From Apostichopus japonicus (lineage: Eukaryota > Echinodermata > Holothuroidea > Aspidochirotida > Stichopodidae), in the NCBI RefSeq assembly GCF_037975245.1, contig NC_092579.1, forward strand, positions 9,481,001-9,545,000: a stretch of 64,000 bases of DNA. Direction: 5' to 3'. Made by a program: the position numbers and the translations under genes. Below, piece by piece: positions 23,801-38,879 of the stretch (position 1 is the stretch's first letter; the number at the start of each line of letters is the position of its first letter). The notes beneath the pieces are model-generated. The model made no database searches, had not been told where the DNA came from, and worked only from the letters and a program-made list of their open reading frames with translations.

Positions 23801-25701
23801 CGAGCCATCGCGCCACTGTATGGACTGAGATATTAGGCGGATTAACTAATACTTACAGCTCCCCGTGTAGGCACTCGGCAAAAGACGTCATCACCCGGGG
23901 TTCGAACCACGGATGCAAAAGAGAGTCTCGATCATCAGCTCGTACAGTGCGCCGAGCCATCGCGCCACTGTATGGACTGAGATATTAGGCGGATTAACTA
24001 ATACTTACAGCTCCCCGTGTAGGCACTTGCTGTAAAAGATCGGCAAAAGACGTCATCACCCGGGGTTCGAACCACGGATGCAAAAGAGAGTCTCGATCAT
24101 CAGCTCGTACAGTGCGCCGAGCCATCGCGCCACTGTATGGACTGAGATATTAGGTGGATTAACTAATACTTACAGCTCCCCGTGTAGGCACTTGCTTTAA
24201 AAGATCGGCAAAAGACGTCATCACCCGGGGTTCGAACCACGGATGCAAAAGAGAGTCTCGATCATCAGCTCGTACAGTGCGCCGAGCCATCGCGCCACTG
24301 TATGGACTGAGATATTAGGTGGATTAACTAATACTTACAGCTCCCCGTGTTTGCACTTGCTGTAAAAGATCGGCAAAAGACGTCATCACCCGGGGTTCGA
24401 ACCACGGATGCAAAAGAGAGTCTCGATCATCAGCTCGTACAGTGCGCCGAGCCATCGCGCCACTGTATGGACTGAGATATTAGGCGGATTAACTAATACT
24501 TACAGCTCCCCGTGTAGGCACTTGCTGTAAAAGATCGGCAAAAGACGTCATTACCCGGGGTTCGAACCACGGATGCAAAAGAGAGTCTCGATCATCAGCT
24601 CGTACAGTGCGCCGAGCCATCGCGCCTCTGTATGGACTGAGATATTAGGCGGATTAATTAATACTTACATCTCCCCGTGTAGGCACTCGGCAAAAGACGT
24701 CATCACCCGGGGTTCGAACCACGGATGCAAAGGAGAGTCTCGATCATCAGCTCGTACAGTGCGCCGAGCCATCGCGCCACTGTATGGACTGAGATATTAG
24801 GCGGATTAACTAATACTTACAGCTCCCCGTGTAGGCACTTGCTGTAAAAGATCGGCAAAAGACGTCATCACCCGGGGTTCGAACCACGGATGCAAAAGAG
24901 AGTCTCGATCATCAGCTCGTACAGTGCGCCGAGCCATTGCGCCACTGTATGGACTGAGATATTAGGCGGATTAACTAATACTTACAGCTCCCCGTGTAGG
25001 CACTCGGCAAAAGACGTCATCACCCGGGGTTCGAACCACGGATGCAAAAGAGAGTCTCGATCATCAGCTCGTACAGTGCGCCGAGCCATCGCGCCACTGT
25101 ATGGACTGAGATATTAGGCGGATTAACTAATACTTACAGCTCCCCGTGTAGGCACTTGCTGTAAAAGATCGGCAAAAGACGTCATCACCCGGGGTTCGAA
25201 CCACGGATGCAAAAGAGAGTCTCGATCATCAGCTCGTACATTGCGCCGAGCCATCGCGCCACTGTATGGACTGAGATATTAGGTGGATTAACTAATACTT
25301 ACAGCTCCCCGTGTAGGCACTTGCTTTAAAAGATCGGCAAAAGACGTCATCACCCGGGGTTCGAACCACGGATGCAAAAGAGAGTCTCGATCATCAGCTC
25401 GTACAGTGCGCCGAGCCATCGCGCCACTGTATGGACTGAGATATTAGGTGGATTAACTAATACTTACAGCTCCCCGTGTTTGCACTTGCTGTAAAAGATC
25501 GGCAAAAGACGTCATCACCCGGGGTTCGAACCACGGATGCAAAAGAGAGTCTCGATCATCAGCTCGTACAGTGCGCCGAGCCATCGCGCCACTGTATGGA
25601 CTGAGATATTAGGCGGATTAACTAATACTTACAGCTCCCCGTGTAGGCACTTGCTTTAAAAGATCGGCAAAAGACGTCATCACCCGGGGTTCGAACCACG
25701 G
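20856..25701 (+). repeat. 1129-bp 7-mer higher-order unit, four copies, one enlarged to 1459 bp
   Basis: Units start at 20856, 22315, 23444 and 24573. Each carries linked markers: CATTACCCGG just before it, TACATCTCC (T at 20953, 22412, 23541, 24670), GCAAAGGAGAG, a GCTTTAAAAG monomer and a GTGTTTGCAC monomer. The first unit is 1459 bp because the GCTTT...GTGTTTGCAC pair of L monomers is present twice (GTGTTTGCAC near 21761 and 22091, 330 bp apart). The other units are 1129 bp (5 x 165 + 2 x 152). The first three have GAGATTCTC at the unit start; the fourth has GAGAGTCTC. Confidence 0.9.
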
Positions 25702-28700
25702 ATGCAAAGGAGAGTCTCGATCATCAGCTCGTACAGTGCGCCGAGCCATCGCGCCACTGTATGGACTGAGATATTAGGCGGATTAACTAATACTTACAGC
25801 TCCCCGTGTAGGCACTTGCTGTAAAAGATCGGCAAAAGACGTCATCACCCGGGGTTCGAACCACGGATGCAAAAGAGAGTCTCGATCATCAGCTCGTACA
25901 GTGCGCCGAGCCATCGCGCCACTGTATGGACTGAGATATTAGGCGGATTAACTAATACTTACAGCTCCCCGTGTAGGCACTTGCTGTAAAAGATCGGCAA
26001 AAGACGTCATCACCCGGGGTTCGAACCACGGATGCAAAAGAGAGTCTCGATCATCAGCTCGTACAGTGCGCCGAGCCATCGCGCCACTGTATGGACTGAG
26101 ATATTAGGCGGATTAATTAATACTTACAGCTCCCCGTGTAGGCACTTGCTGTAAAAGATCGGCAAAAGACGTCATCACCCGGGGTTCGAACCACGGATGC
26201 AAAAGAGAGTCTCGATCATCAGCTCGTACAGTGCGCCGAGCCATCGCGCCACTGTATGGACTGAGATATTAAGCGGATTAATTAATACTTACAGCTCCCC
26301 GTGTAGGCACTCGGCAAAAGACGTCATCACCCGGGGTTCGAACCACGGATGCAAAAGAGAGTCTCGATCATCAGCTCGTACAGTGCGCCGAGCCATCGCG
26401 CCACTGTATGGACTGAGATATTAGGCGGATTAATTAATACTTACAGCTCCCCGTGTAGGCACTTGCTGTAAAAGATCGGCAAAAGACGTCATCACCCGGG
26501 GTTCGAACCACGGATGCAAAAGAGAGTCTCGATCATCAGCTCGTACAGTTCGCCGAGCCATCGCGCCACTGTATGGACTGAGATATTAGGCGGATTAACT
26601 AATACTTACAGCTCCCCGTGTAGGCACTTGCTGTAAAAGATCGGCAAAAGACGTCATCACCCGGGGTTCGAACCACGGATGCAAAAGAGAGTCTCGATCA
26701 TCAGCTCGTACAGTGCGCCGAGCCATCGCGCCACTGTATGGACTGAGATATTAGGCGGATTAACTAATACTTACAGCTCCCCGTGTAGGCACTTGCTGTA
26801 AAAGATCGGCAAAAGACGTCATCACCCGGGGTTCGAACCACGGATGCAAAAGAGAGTCTCGATCATCAGCTCGTACAGTGCGCCGAGCCATCGCGCCACT
26901 GTATGGACTGAGATATTAGGCGGATTAATTAATACTTACAGCTCCCCGTGTAGGCACTTGCTGTAAAAGATCGGCAAAAGACGTCATCACCCGGGGTTCG
27001 AACCACGGATGCAAAAGAGAGTCTCGATCATCAGCTCGTACAGTGCGCCGAGCCATCGCGCCACTGTATGGACTGAGATATTAGGTGGATTATCTAATAC
27101 TTACAGCTCCCCGTGTAGGCACTTGCTGTAAAAGATCGGCAAAAGACGTCATCACCCGGGGTTCGAACCACGGATGCAAAAGAGAGTCTCGATCATCAGC
27201 TCGTACAGTGCGCCGAGCCATCGCGCCACTGTATGGACTGATATATTAGGCGGATTAATTAATACTTACAGCTCCCCGTGTAGGCACTTGCTGTAAAAGA
27301 TCGGCAAAAGACGTCATCACCCGGGGTTCGAACCACGGATGCAAAAGGGAGTCTCGATCATCAGCTCGTACAGTGCGCCGAGCCATCGCGCCACTGTATG
27401 GACTGAGATATTAGGTGGATTAACTAATACTTACAGCTCCCCGTGTAGGCACTTGCATTAAAAGATCGGCAAAAGACGTCATCACCCGGGGTTCGAACCA
27501 CGGATGCAAAAGAGAGTCTCGATCATCAGCTCGTACAGTGCGCCGAGCCATCGCGCCACTGTATGGACTGAGATATTAGGCGGATTAACTAATACTTACA
27601 GCTCCCCGTGTAGGCACTTGCTGTAAAAGATCGGCAAAAGACGTCATCACCCGGGGTTCGAACCACGGATGCAAAAGAGAGTCTCGATCATCAGCTCGTA
27701 CAGTGCGCCGAGCCATCGCGCCACTGTATGGACTGAGATATTCGGCGGATTAATTAATACTTACAGCTCCCCGTGTAGGCACTCGGCAAAAGACGTCATC
27801 ACCCGGGGTTCGAACCACGGATGCAAAAGAGAGTCTCGATCATCAGCTCGTACAGTGCGCCGAGCCATCGCGCCACTGTATGGACTGAGATATTAGGCGG
27901 ATTAACTAATACTTACAGCTCCCCGTGTAGGCACTTGCTGTAAAAGATCGGCAAAAGACGTCATCACCCGGGGTTCGAACCACGGATGCAAAAGAGAGTC
28001 TCGATCATCAGCTCGTACAGTGCGCCGAGCCATCGCGCCACTGTATGGACTGAGATATTAGGCGGATTAACTAATACTTACAGCTCCCCGTGTAGGCACT
28101 TGCTGTAAAAGATCGGCAAAAGACGTCATCACCCGGGGTTCGAACCACGGATGCAAAAGAGAGTCTCGATCATCAGCTCGTACAGTGCGCCGAGCCATCG
28201 CGCCACTGTATGGACTGAGATATTCGGCGGATTAATTAATACTTACAGCTCCCCGTGTAGGCACTCGGCAAAAGACGTCATCACCCGGGGTTCGAACCAC
28301 GGATGCAAAAGAGAGTCTCGATCATCAGCTCGTACAGTGCGCCGAGCCATCGCGCCACTGTATGGACTGAGATATTAGGCGGATTAATTAATACTTACAG
28401 CTCCCCGTGTAGGCACTTGCTGTAAAAGATCGGCAAAAGACGTCATCACCCGGGGTTCGAACCACGGATGCAAAAGAGAGTCTCGATCATCAGCTCGTAC
28501 AGTGCGCCGAGCCATCGCGCCACTGTATGGACTGAGATATTAGGCGGATTAATTAATACTTACAGCTCCCCGTGTAGGCACTTGCTGTAAAAGATCGGCA
28601 AAAGACGTCATCACCCGGGGTTCGAACCACGGATGCAAAAGAGAGTCTCGATCATCAGCTCGTACAGTGCGCCGAGCCATCGCGCCACTGTATGGACTGA

Positions 28701-31700
28701 GATATTAGGCGGATTAACTAATACTTACAGCTCCCCGTGTAGGCACTTGCTGTAAAAGATCGGCAAAAGACGTCATCACCCGGGGTTCGAACCACGGATG
28801 CAAAAGAGAGTCTCGATCATCAGCTCGTACAGTGCGCCGAGCCATCGCGCCACTGTATGGACTAAGATATTAGGCGGATTAACTAATACTTACAGCTCCC
28901 CGTGTAGGCACTTGCTGTAAAAGATCGGCAAAAGACGTCATCACCCGGGGTTCGAACCACGGATGCAAAAGAGAGTCTCGATCATCAGCTCGTACAGTGC
29001 GCCGAGCCATCGCGCCACTGTATGGACTGAGATATTAGGCGGATTAACTAATACTTACAGCTCCCCGTGTAGGCACTCGGCAAAAGACGTCATCACCCGG
29101 GGTTCGAACCACGGATGCAAAAGAGAGTCTCGATCATCAGCTCGTACAGTGCGCCGAGCCATCGCGCCACTGTATGGACTGAGATATTAGGCGGATTAAC
29201 TAATACTTACAGCTCCCCGTGTAGGCACTTGCTGTAAAAGATCGGCAAAAGACGTCATCACCCGGGGTTCGAACCACGGATGCAAAAGAGAGTCTCGATC
29301 ATCAGCTCGTACAGTGCGCCGAGCCATCGCGCCACTGTATGGACTGAGATATTAGGTGGATTAATTAATACTTACAGCTCCCCGTGTAGGCACTTGCTGT
29401 AAAAGATCGGCAAAAGACGTCATCACCCGGGGTTCGAACCACGGATGCAAAAGAGAGTCTCGATCATCAGCTCGTACAGTGCGCCGAGCCATCGCGCCAC
29501 TGTATGGACTGAGATATTAGGCGGATTAATTAATACTTACAGCTCCCCGTGTAGGCACTCGGCAAAAGACGTCATCACCCGGGGTTCGAACCACGGATGC
29601 AAAAGAGAGTCTCGATCATCAGCTCGTACAGTGCGCCGAGCCATCGCGCCACTGTATGGACTGAGATATTAGGCGGATTAACTAATACTTACAGCTCCCC
29701 GTGTAGGCACTTGCTGTAAAAGATCGGCAAAAGACGTCATCACCCGGGGTTCGAACCACGGATGCAAAAGAGAGTCTCGATCATCAGCTCGTACAGTGCG
29801 CCGAGCCATCGCGCCACTGTATGGACTGAGATATTAGGCGGATTAACTAATACTTACAGCTCCCCGTGTAGGCACTTGCTGTAAAAGATCGGCAAAAGAC
29901 GTCATCACCCGGGGTTCGAACCACGGATGCAAAAGAGAGTCTCGATCATCAGCTCGTACAGTGCGCCGAGCCATCGCGCCACTGTATGGACTGAGATATT
30001 AGGCGGATTAACTAATACTTACAGCTCCCCGTGTAGGCACTTGCTGTAAAAGATCGGCAAAAGACGTCATCACCCGGGGTTCGAACCACGGATGCAAAAG
30101 AGAGTCTCGATCATCAGCTCGTACAGTGCGCCGAGCCATCGCGCCACTGTATGGACTGAGATATTAGGCGGATTAATTAATACTTACAGCTCCCCGTGTA
30201 GGCACTTGCTGTAAAAGATCGGCAAAAGACGTCATCACCCGGGGTTCGAACCACGGATGCAAAAGAGAGTCTCGATCATCAGCTCGTACAGTGCGCCGAG
30301 CCATCGCGCCACTGTATGGACTGAGATATTAGGCGGATTAACTAATACTTACAGCTCCCCGTGTAGGCACTTGCTGTAAAAGATCGGCAAAAGACGTCAT
30401 CACCCGGGGTTCGAACCACGGATGCAAAAGAGAGTCTCGATCATCAGCTCGTACAGTGCGCCGAGCCATCGCGCCACTGTATGGACTGAGATATTAGGCG
30501 GATTAATTAATACTTACAGCTCCCCGTGTAGGCACTTGCTGTAAAAGATCGGCAAAAGACGTCATCACCCGGGGTTCGAACCACGGATGCAAAAGAGAGT
30601 CTCGATCATCAGCTCGTACAGTGCGCCGAGCCATCGCGCCACTGTATGGACTGAGATATTAGGCGGATTAATTAATACTTACAGCTCCCCGTGTAGGCAC
30701 TCGGCAAAAGACGTCATCACCCGGGGTTCGAACCACGGATGCAAAAGAGAGTCTCGATCATCAGCTCGTACAGTGCGCCGAGCCATCGCGCCACTGTATG
30801 GACTGAGATATTAGGCGGATTAACTAATACTTACAGCTCCCCGTGTAGGCACTTGCTGTAAAAGATCGGCAAAAGACGTCATCACCCGGGGTTCGAACCA
30901 CGGATGCAAAAGAGAGTCTCGATCATCAGCTCGTACAGTGCGCCGAGCCATCGCGCCACTGTATGGACTGAGATATTAGGCGGATTAACTAATACTTACA
31001 GCTCCCCGTGTAGGCACTCGGCAAAAGACGTCATCACCCGGGATTCGAACCACGGATGCAAAAGAGAGTCTCGATCATCAGCTCGTACAGTGCGCCGAGC
31101 CATCGCGCCACTGTATGGACTGAGATATTAGGTGGATTAACTAATACTTACAGCTCCCCGTGTAGGCACTTGCTGTAAAAGATCGGCAAAAGACGTCATC
31201 ACCCGGGGTTCGAACCACGGATGCAAAACAGAGTCTCGACCATCAGCTCGTACAGTGCGCCGAGCCATCGCGCCACTGTATGGACTGAGATATTAGGCGG
31301 ATTAACTAATACTTACAGCTCCCCGTGTAGGCACTTGCTGTAAAAGATCGGCAAAAGACGTCATCACCCGGGGTTCGAACCACGGATGCAAAAGAGAGTC
31401 TCGATCATCAGCTCGTACAGTGCGCCGAGCCATCGCGCCACTGTATGGACTGAGATATTAGGCGGATTAACTAATACTTACAGCTCCCCGTGTAGGCACT
31501 TGCTGTAAAAGATCGGCAAAAGACGTCATCACCCGGGGTTCGAACCACGGATGCAAAAGAGAGTCTCGATCATCAGCTCGTACAGTGCGCCGAGCCATCG
31601 CGCCACTGTATGGACTGAGATATTAGGCGGATTAACTAATACTTACAGCTCCCCGTGTAGGCACTTGCTGTAAAAGATCGGCAAAAGACGTCATCACCCG

Positions 31701-34302
31701 GGGTTCGAACCACGGATGCAAAAGAGAGTCTCGATCATCAGCTCGTACAGTGCGCCGAGCCATCGCGCCACTGTATGGACTGAGATATTAGGCGGATTAA
31801 TTAATACTTACAGCTCCCCGTGTAGGCACTCGGCAAAAGACGTCATCACCCGGGGTTCGAACCACGGATGCAAAAGAGAGTCTCGATCATCAGCTCGTAC
31901 AGTGCGCCGAGCCATCGCGCCACTGTATGGACTGAGATATTAGGTGGATTAACTAATACTTACAGCTCCCCGTGTAGGCACTTGCTGTAAAAGATCGGCA
32001 AAATACGTCATCACCCGGGGTTCGAACCACGGATGCAAAAGAGAGTCTCGACCATCAGCTCGTACAGTGCGCCGAGCCATCGCGCCACTGTATGGACTGA
32101 GATATTAGGCGGATTAACTAATACTTACAGCTCCCCGTGTAGGCACTTGCTGTAAAAGATCGGCAAAAGACGTCATCACCCGGGGTTCGAACCACGGATG
32201 CAAAAGAGAGTCTCGATCATCAGCTCGTACAGTGCGCCGAGCCATCGCGCCACTGTATGGACTGAGATATTAGACGGATTAATTAATCCTTACAGCTCCC
32301 GTGTAGGCACTTGCTGTAAAAGATCGGCAAAAGACGTCATCACCCGGGGTTCGAACCACGGATGCAAAAGAGAGTCTCGATCATCAGCTCGTACAGTGCG
32401 CCGAGCCATCGCGCCACTGTATGGACTGAGATATTAGGCGGATTAACTAATACTTACAGCTCCCCGTGTAGGCACTTGCTGTAAAAGATCGGCAAAAGAC
32501 GTCATCACCCGGGGTTCGAACCACAGATGCAAAAGAGAGTCTCGATCATCAGCTCGTACAGTGCGCCGAGCCATCGCGCCACTGTATGGACTGAGATATT
32601 AGGTGGATTAACTAATACTTACAGCTCCCCGTGTAGGCACTTGCTGTAAAAGATCGGCAAAAGACGTCATCACCCGGGGTTCGAACCACGGATGCAAAAG
32701 AGAGTCTCGATCATCAGCTCGTACAGTGCGCCGAGCCATCGCGCCACTGTATGGACTGAGATATTAGGCGGATTAACTAATACTTACAGCTCCCCGTGTA
32801 GGCACTTGCTGTAAAAGATCGGCAAAAGACGTCATCACCCGGGGTTCGAACCACGGATGCAAAAGAGAGTCTCGATCATCAGCTCGGACAGTGCGCCGAG
32901 CCATCGCGCCACTGTATGGACTGAGATATTAGGCGGATTAATTAATACTTACAGCTCCCCGTGTAGGCACTTGCTGTAAAAGATCGGCAAAAGACGTCAT
33001 CACCCGGGGTTCGAACCACGGATGCAAAAGAGAGTCTCGATCATCAGCTCGTACAGTGCGCCGAGCCATCGCGCCACTGTATGGACTGAGATATTAGGCG
33101 GATTAATTAATACTTACAGCTCCCCGTGTAGGCACTCGGCAAAAGACGTCATCACCCGGGGTTCGAACCACGGATGCAAAAGAGAGTCTCGATCATCAGC
33201 TCGTACAGTGCGCCGAGCCATCGCGCCACTGTATGGACTGAGATATTAGGCGGATTAATTAATACTTACAGCTCCCCGTGTAGGCACTTGCTGTAAAAGA
33301 TCGGCAAAAGACGTCATCACCCGGGGTTCGAACCACGGATGCAAAAGAGAGTCTCGATCATCAGCTCGTACAGTGCGCCGAGCCATCGCGTCACTGTATG
33401 GACTGAGATATTAGGCGGATTAACTAATACTTACAGCTCCCCGTGTAGGCACTTGCTGTAAAAGATCGGCAAAAGACGTCATCACCCGGGGTTCGAACCA
33501 CGGATGCAAAAGAGAGTCTCGATCATCAGCTCGTACAGTGCGCCGAGCCATCGCGCCACTGTATGGACTGAGATATTAGGCGGATTAATTAATACTTACA
33601 GCTCCCCGTGTAGGCACTTGCTGTAAAAGATCGGCAAAAGACGTCATCACCCGGGGTTCGAACCACGGATGCAAAAGAGAGTCTCGATCATCAGCTCGTA
33701 CAGTGCGCCGAGCCATCGCGCCACTGTATGGACTGAGATATTAGGCGGATTAACTAATACTTACAGCTCCCCGTGTAGGCACTTGCTGTAAAAGATCGGC
33801 AAAAGACGTCATCACCCGGGGTTCGAACCACGGATGCAAAAGAGAGTCTCGATCATCAGCTCGTACAGTGCGCCGAGCCATCGCGCCACTGTATGGACTG
33901 AGATATTAGGCGGATTAATTAATACTTACAGCTCCCCGTGTAGGCACTCGGCAAAAGACGTCATCACCCGGGGTTCGAACCACGGATGCAAAAGAGAGTC
34001 TCGATCATCAGCTCGTACAGTGCGCCGAGCCATCGCGCCACTGTATGGACTGAGATATTAGGCGGATTAATTAATACTTACAGCTCCCCGTGTAGGCACT
34101 TGCTGTAAAAGATCGGCAAAAGACGTCATCACCCGGGGTTCGAACCACGGATGCAAAAGAGAGTCTCGATCATCAGCTCGTACAGTGCGCCGAGCCATCG
34201 CGCCACTGTATGGACTGAGATATTAGGCGGATTAACTAATACTTACAGCTCCCCGTGTAGGCACTCGGCAAAAGACGTCATCACCCGGGGTTCGAACCAC
34301 GG
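25702..34302 (+). repeat. Mixed segment with short local HORs (482 and 812 bp)
   Basis: Only satellite is seen. A 482-bp repeat (S-L-L) is marked by ATATTCGGCGG at 27743 and 28225. An 812-bp repeat (S plus four L) is marked by TCTCGACCATC at 31240 and 32052, with the same spacing at 33022/33834. The monomer starting at 32198 has lost one C in GCTCCCGTG (about 32296) and is 164 bp. Isolated changes include GGATTATCTAAT near 27093, TTGCATTAAAAG near 27457 and GCTCGGACAG near 32886. No gene or foreign insertion is visible. Confidence 0.8.
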
Positions 34303-37300
34303 ATGCAAAAGAGAGTCTCGATCATCAGCTCGTACAGTGCGCCGAGCCATCGCGCCACTGTATGGACTGAGATATTAGGCGGATTAACTAATACTTACAG
34401 CTCCCCGTGTAGGCACTTGCTGTAAAAGATCGGCAAAAGACGTCATCCGGGGTTCGAACCACGGATGCAAAAGAGAGTCTCGATCATCAGCTCGTACAGT
34501 GCGCCGAGCCATCGCGCCACTGTATGGACTGAGATATTAGGTGGATTTACTAATACTTACAGCTCCCCGTGTAGGCACTTGCTGTAAAAGATCGGCAAAA
34601 GACGTCATCACCCGGGGTTCGAACCACGGATGCAAAAGAGAGTCTCGATCATCAGCTCGTACAGTGCGCCGAGCCATCGCGCCACTGTATGGACTGAGAT
34701 ATTAGGGGGATTAACTAATACTTACAGCTCCCCGTGTAGGCACTTGCTGTAAAAGATCGGCAAAAGACGTCATCACCCGGGGTTCGAACCACGGATGCAA
34801 AAGAGAGTCTCGATCATCAGCTCGTACAGTGCGCCGAGCCATCGCGCCATTGTATGGACTGAGATATTAGGCGGATTAACTAATACTTACAGCTCCCCGT
34901 GTAGGCACTTGCTGTAAAAGATCGGCAAAAGACGTCATCACCCGGGGTTCGAACCACGGATGCAAAAGAGAGTCTCGATCATCAGCTCGTACAGTGCGCC
35001 GAGCCATCGCGCCACTGTATGGACTGAGATATTAGGCGGATTAATTAATACTTACAGCTCCCCGTGTAGGCACTTGCTGTAAAAGATCGGCAAAAGACGT
35101 CATCACCCGGGGTTCGAACCACGGATGCAAAAGAGAGTCTCGATCATCAGCTCGTACAGTGCGCCGAGCCATCGCGCCACTGTATGGACTGAGATATTAG
35201 GTGGATTAACTAATACTTACAGCTCCCCGTGTAGGCACTCGGCAAAAGACGTCATCACCCGGGGTTCGAACCACGGATGCAAAAGAGAGTCTCGATCATC
35301 AGCTCGTACAGTGCGCCGAGCCATCGCGCCACTGTATGGACTGAGATATTAGGCGGATTAACTAATACTTACAGCTCCCCGTGTAGGCACTTGCTGTAAA
35401 AGATCGGCAAAAGACGTCATCACCCGGGGTTCGAACCACGGATGCAAAAGAGAGTCTCGATCATCAGCTCGTACAGTGCGCCGAGCCATCGCGCCACTGT
35501 ATGGACTGAGATATTAGGCGGATTAATTAATACTTACAGCTCCCCGTGTAGGCACTTGCTGTAAAAGATCGGCAAAAGACGTCATCACCCGGGGTTCGAA
35601 CCACGGATGCAAAAGAGAGTCTCGATCATCAGCTCGTACAGTGCGCCGAGCCATCGCGCCACTGTATGGACTGAGATATTAGGCGGATTAATTAATACTT
35701 ACAGCTCCCCGTGTAGGCACTTGCTGTAAAAGATCGGCAAAAGACGTCATCACCCGGGGTTCGAACCACGGATGCAAAAGAGAGTCTCGATCATCAGCTC
35801 GTACAGTGCGCCGAGCCATCGCGCCACTGTATGGACTGAGATATTAGGCGGATTAACTAATACTTACAGCTCCCCGTGTAGGCACTCGGCAAAAGACGTC
35901 ATCACCCGGGGTTCGAACCACGGATGCAAAAGAGAGTCTCGATGATCAGCTCGTACAGTGCGCCGAGCCATCGCGCCACTGTATGGACTGAGATATTAGG
36001 CGGATTAACTAATACTTACAGCTCCCCGTGTAGGCACTTGCTGTAAAAGATCGGCAAAAGACGTCATCCGGGGTTCGAACCACGGATGCAAAAGAGAGTC
36101 TCGATCATCAGCTCGTACAGTGCGCCGAGCCATCGCGCCACTGTATGGACTGAGATATTAGGTGGATTTACTAATACTTACAGCTCCCCGTGTAGGCACT
36201 TGCTGTAAAAGATCGGCAAAAGACGTCATCACCCGGGGTTCGAACCACGGATGCAAAAGAGAGTCTCGATCATCAGCTCGTACAGTGCGCCGAGCCATCG
36301 CGCCACTGTATGGACTGAGATATTAGGGGGATTAACCAATACTTACAGCTCCCCGTGTAGGCACTTGCTGTAAAAGATCGGCAAAAGACGTCATCACCCG
36401 GGGTTCGAACCACGGATGCAAAAGAGAGTCTCGATCATCAGCTCGTACAGTGCGCCGAGCCATCGCGCCACTGTATGGACTGAGATATTAGGCGGATTAA
36501 CTAATACTTACAGCTCCCCGTGTAGGCACTTGCTGTAAAAGATCGGCAAAAGACGTCATCACCCGGGGTTCGAACCACGGATGCAAAAGAGAGTCTCGAT
36601 CATCAGCTCGTACAGTGCGCCGAGCCATCGCGCCACTGTATGGACTGAGATATTAGGCGGATTAACTAATACTTACAGCTCCCCGTGTAGGCACTTGCTG
36701 TAAAAGATCGGCAAAAGACGTCATCACCCGGGGTTCGAACCACGGATGCAAAAGAGAGTCTCGATCATCAGCTCGTACAGTGCGCCGAGCCATCGCGCCA
36801 CTGTATGGACTGAGATATTAGGTGGATTAACTAATACTTACAGCTCCCCGTGTAGGCACTCGGCAAAAGACGTCATCACCCGGGGTTCGAACCACGGATG
36901 CAAAAGAGAGTCTCGATCATCAGCTCGTACAGTGCGCCGAGCCATCGCGCCACTGTATGGACTGAGATATTAGGCGGATTAATTAATACTTACAGCTCCC
37001 CGTGTAGGCACTTGCTGTAAAAGATCGGCAAAAGACGTCATCACCCGGGGTTCGAACCACGGATGCAAAAGAGAGTCTCGATCATCAGCTCGTACAGTGC
37101 GCCGAGCCATCGCGCCACTGTATGGACTGAGATATTAGGCGGATTAACTAATACTTACAGCTCCCCGTGTAGGCACTCGGCAAAAGACGTCATCACCCGG
37201 GGTTCGAACCACGGATGCAAAAGAGAGTCTCGATCATCAGCTCGTACAGTGCGCCGAGCCATCGCGCCACTGTATGGACTGAGATATTAGGCGGATTAAC

Positions 37301-38832
37301 TAATACTTACAGCTCCCCGTGTAGGCACTTGCTGTAAAAGATCGGCAAAAGACGTCATCCGGGGTTCGAACCACGGATGCAAAAGAGAGTCTCGATCATC
37401 AGCTCGTACAGTGCGCCGAGCCATCGCGCCACTGTATGGACTGAGATATTAGGTGGATTTACTAATACTTACAGCTCCCCGTGTAGGCACTTGCTGTAAA
37501 AGATCGGCAAAAGACGTCATCACCCGGGGTTCGAACCACGGATGCAAAAGAGAGTCTCGATCATCAGCTCGTACAGTGCGCCGAGCCATCGCGCCACTGT
37601 ATGGACTGAGATATTAGGGGGATTAACTAATACTTACAGCTCCCCGTGTAGGCACTTGCTGTAAAAGATCGGCAAAAGACGTCATCACCCGGGGTTCGAA
37701 CCACGGATGCAAAAGAGAGTCTCGATCATCAGCTCGTACAGTGCGCCGAGCCATCGCGCCATTGTATGGACTGAGATATTAGGCGGATTAACTAATACTT
37801 ACAGCTCCCCGTGTAGGCACTTGCTGTAAAAGATCGGCAAAAGACGTCATCACCCGGGGTTCGAACCACGGATGCAAAAGAGAGTCTCGATCATCAGCTC
37901 GTACAGTGCGCCGAGCCATCGCGCCACTGTATGGACTGAGATATTAGGCGGATTAATTAATACTTACAGCTCCCCGTGTAGGCACTTGCTGTAAAAGATC
38001 GGCAAAAGACGTCATCACCCGGGGTTCGAACCACGGATGCAAAAGAGAGTCTCGATCATCAGCTCGTACAGTGCGCCGAGCCATCGCGCCACTGTATGGA
38101 CTGAGATATTAGGTGGATTAACTAATACTTACAGCTCCCCGTGTAGGCACTCGGCAAAAGACGTCATCACCCGGGGTTCGAACCACGGATGCAAAAGAGA
38201 GTCTCGATCATCAGCTCGTACAGTGCGCCGAGCAATCGCGCCACTGTATGGACTGAGATATTAGGCGGATTAACTAATACTTACAGCTCCCCGTGTAGGC
38301 ACTTGCTGTAAAAGATCGGCAAAAGACGTCATCACCCGGGGTTCGAACCACGGATGCAAAAGAGAGTCTCGATCATCAGCTCGTACAGTGCGCCGAGCCA
38401 TCGCGCCACTGTATGGACTGAGATATTAGGCGGATTAATTAATACTTACAGCTCCCCGTGTAGGCACTTGCTGTAAAAGATCGGCAAAAGACGTCATCAC
38501 CCGGGGTTCGAACCACGGATGCAAAAGAGAGTCTCGATCATCAGCTCGTACAGTGCGCCGAGCCATCGCGCCACTGTATGGACTGAGATATTAGGCGGAT
38601 TAACTAATACTTACAGCTCCCCGTGTAGGCACTCGGCAAAAGACGTCATCACCCGGGGTTCGAACCACGGATGCAAAAGAGAGTCTCGATCATCAGCTCG
38701 TATAGTGCGCCGAGCCATCGCGCCACTGTATGGACTGAGATATTAGGCGGATTAACTAATACTTACAGCTCCCCGTGTAGGCACTTGCTGTAAAAGATCG
38801 GCAAAAGACGTCATCCGGGGTTCGAACCACGG
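34303..38832 (+). repeat. Higher-order family marked by a 162-bp monomer (1291/1456/1621-bp units)
   Basis: A 3-bp loss giving GTCATCCGGGG in place of GTCATCACCCGGGG makes a 162-bp monomer ending at 34464, 36085, 37376 and 38832. The spacings are 1621, 1291 and 1456 bp, which differ from each other by one or two 165-bp monomers. The next monomer in each case carries GGTGGATTTAC, and in the first three units a GGGGGATTAAC monomer follows; the fourth copy has GGCGGATTAAC there. GCGCCATTG is shared by the units near 34849 and 37761. Confidence 0.88.
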
Positions 38833-38879
38833 ATGCAAAAGAGAGTCTCGATCATCAGCTCGTACAGTGCGCCGAGCCA

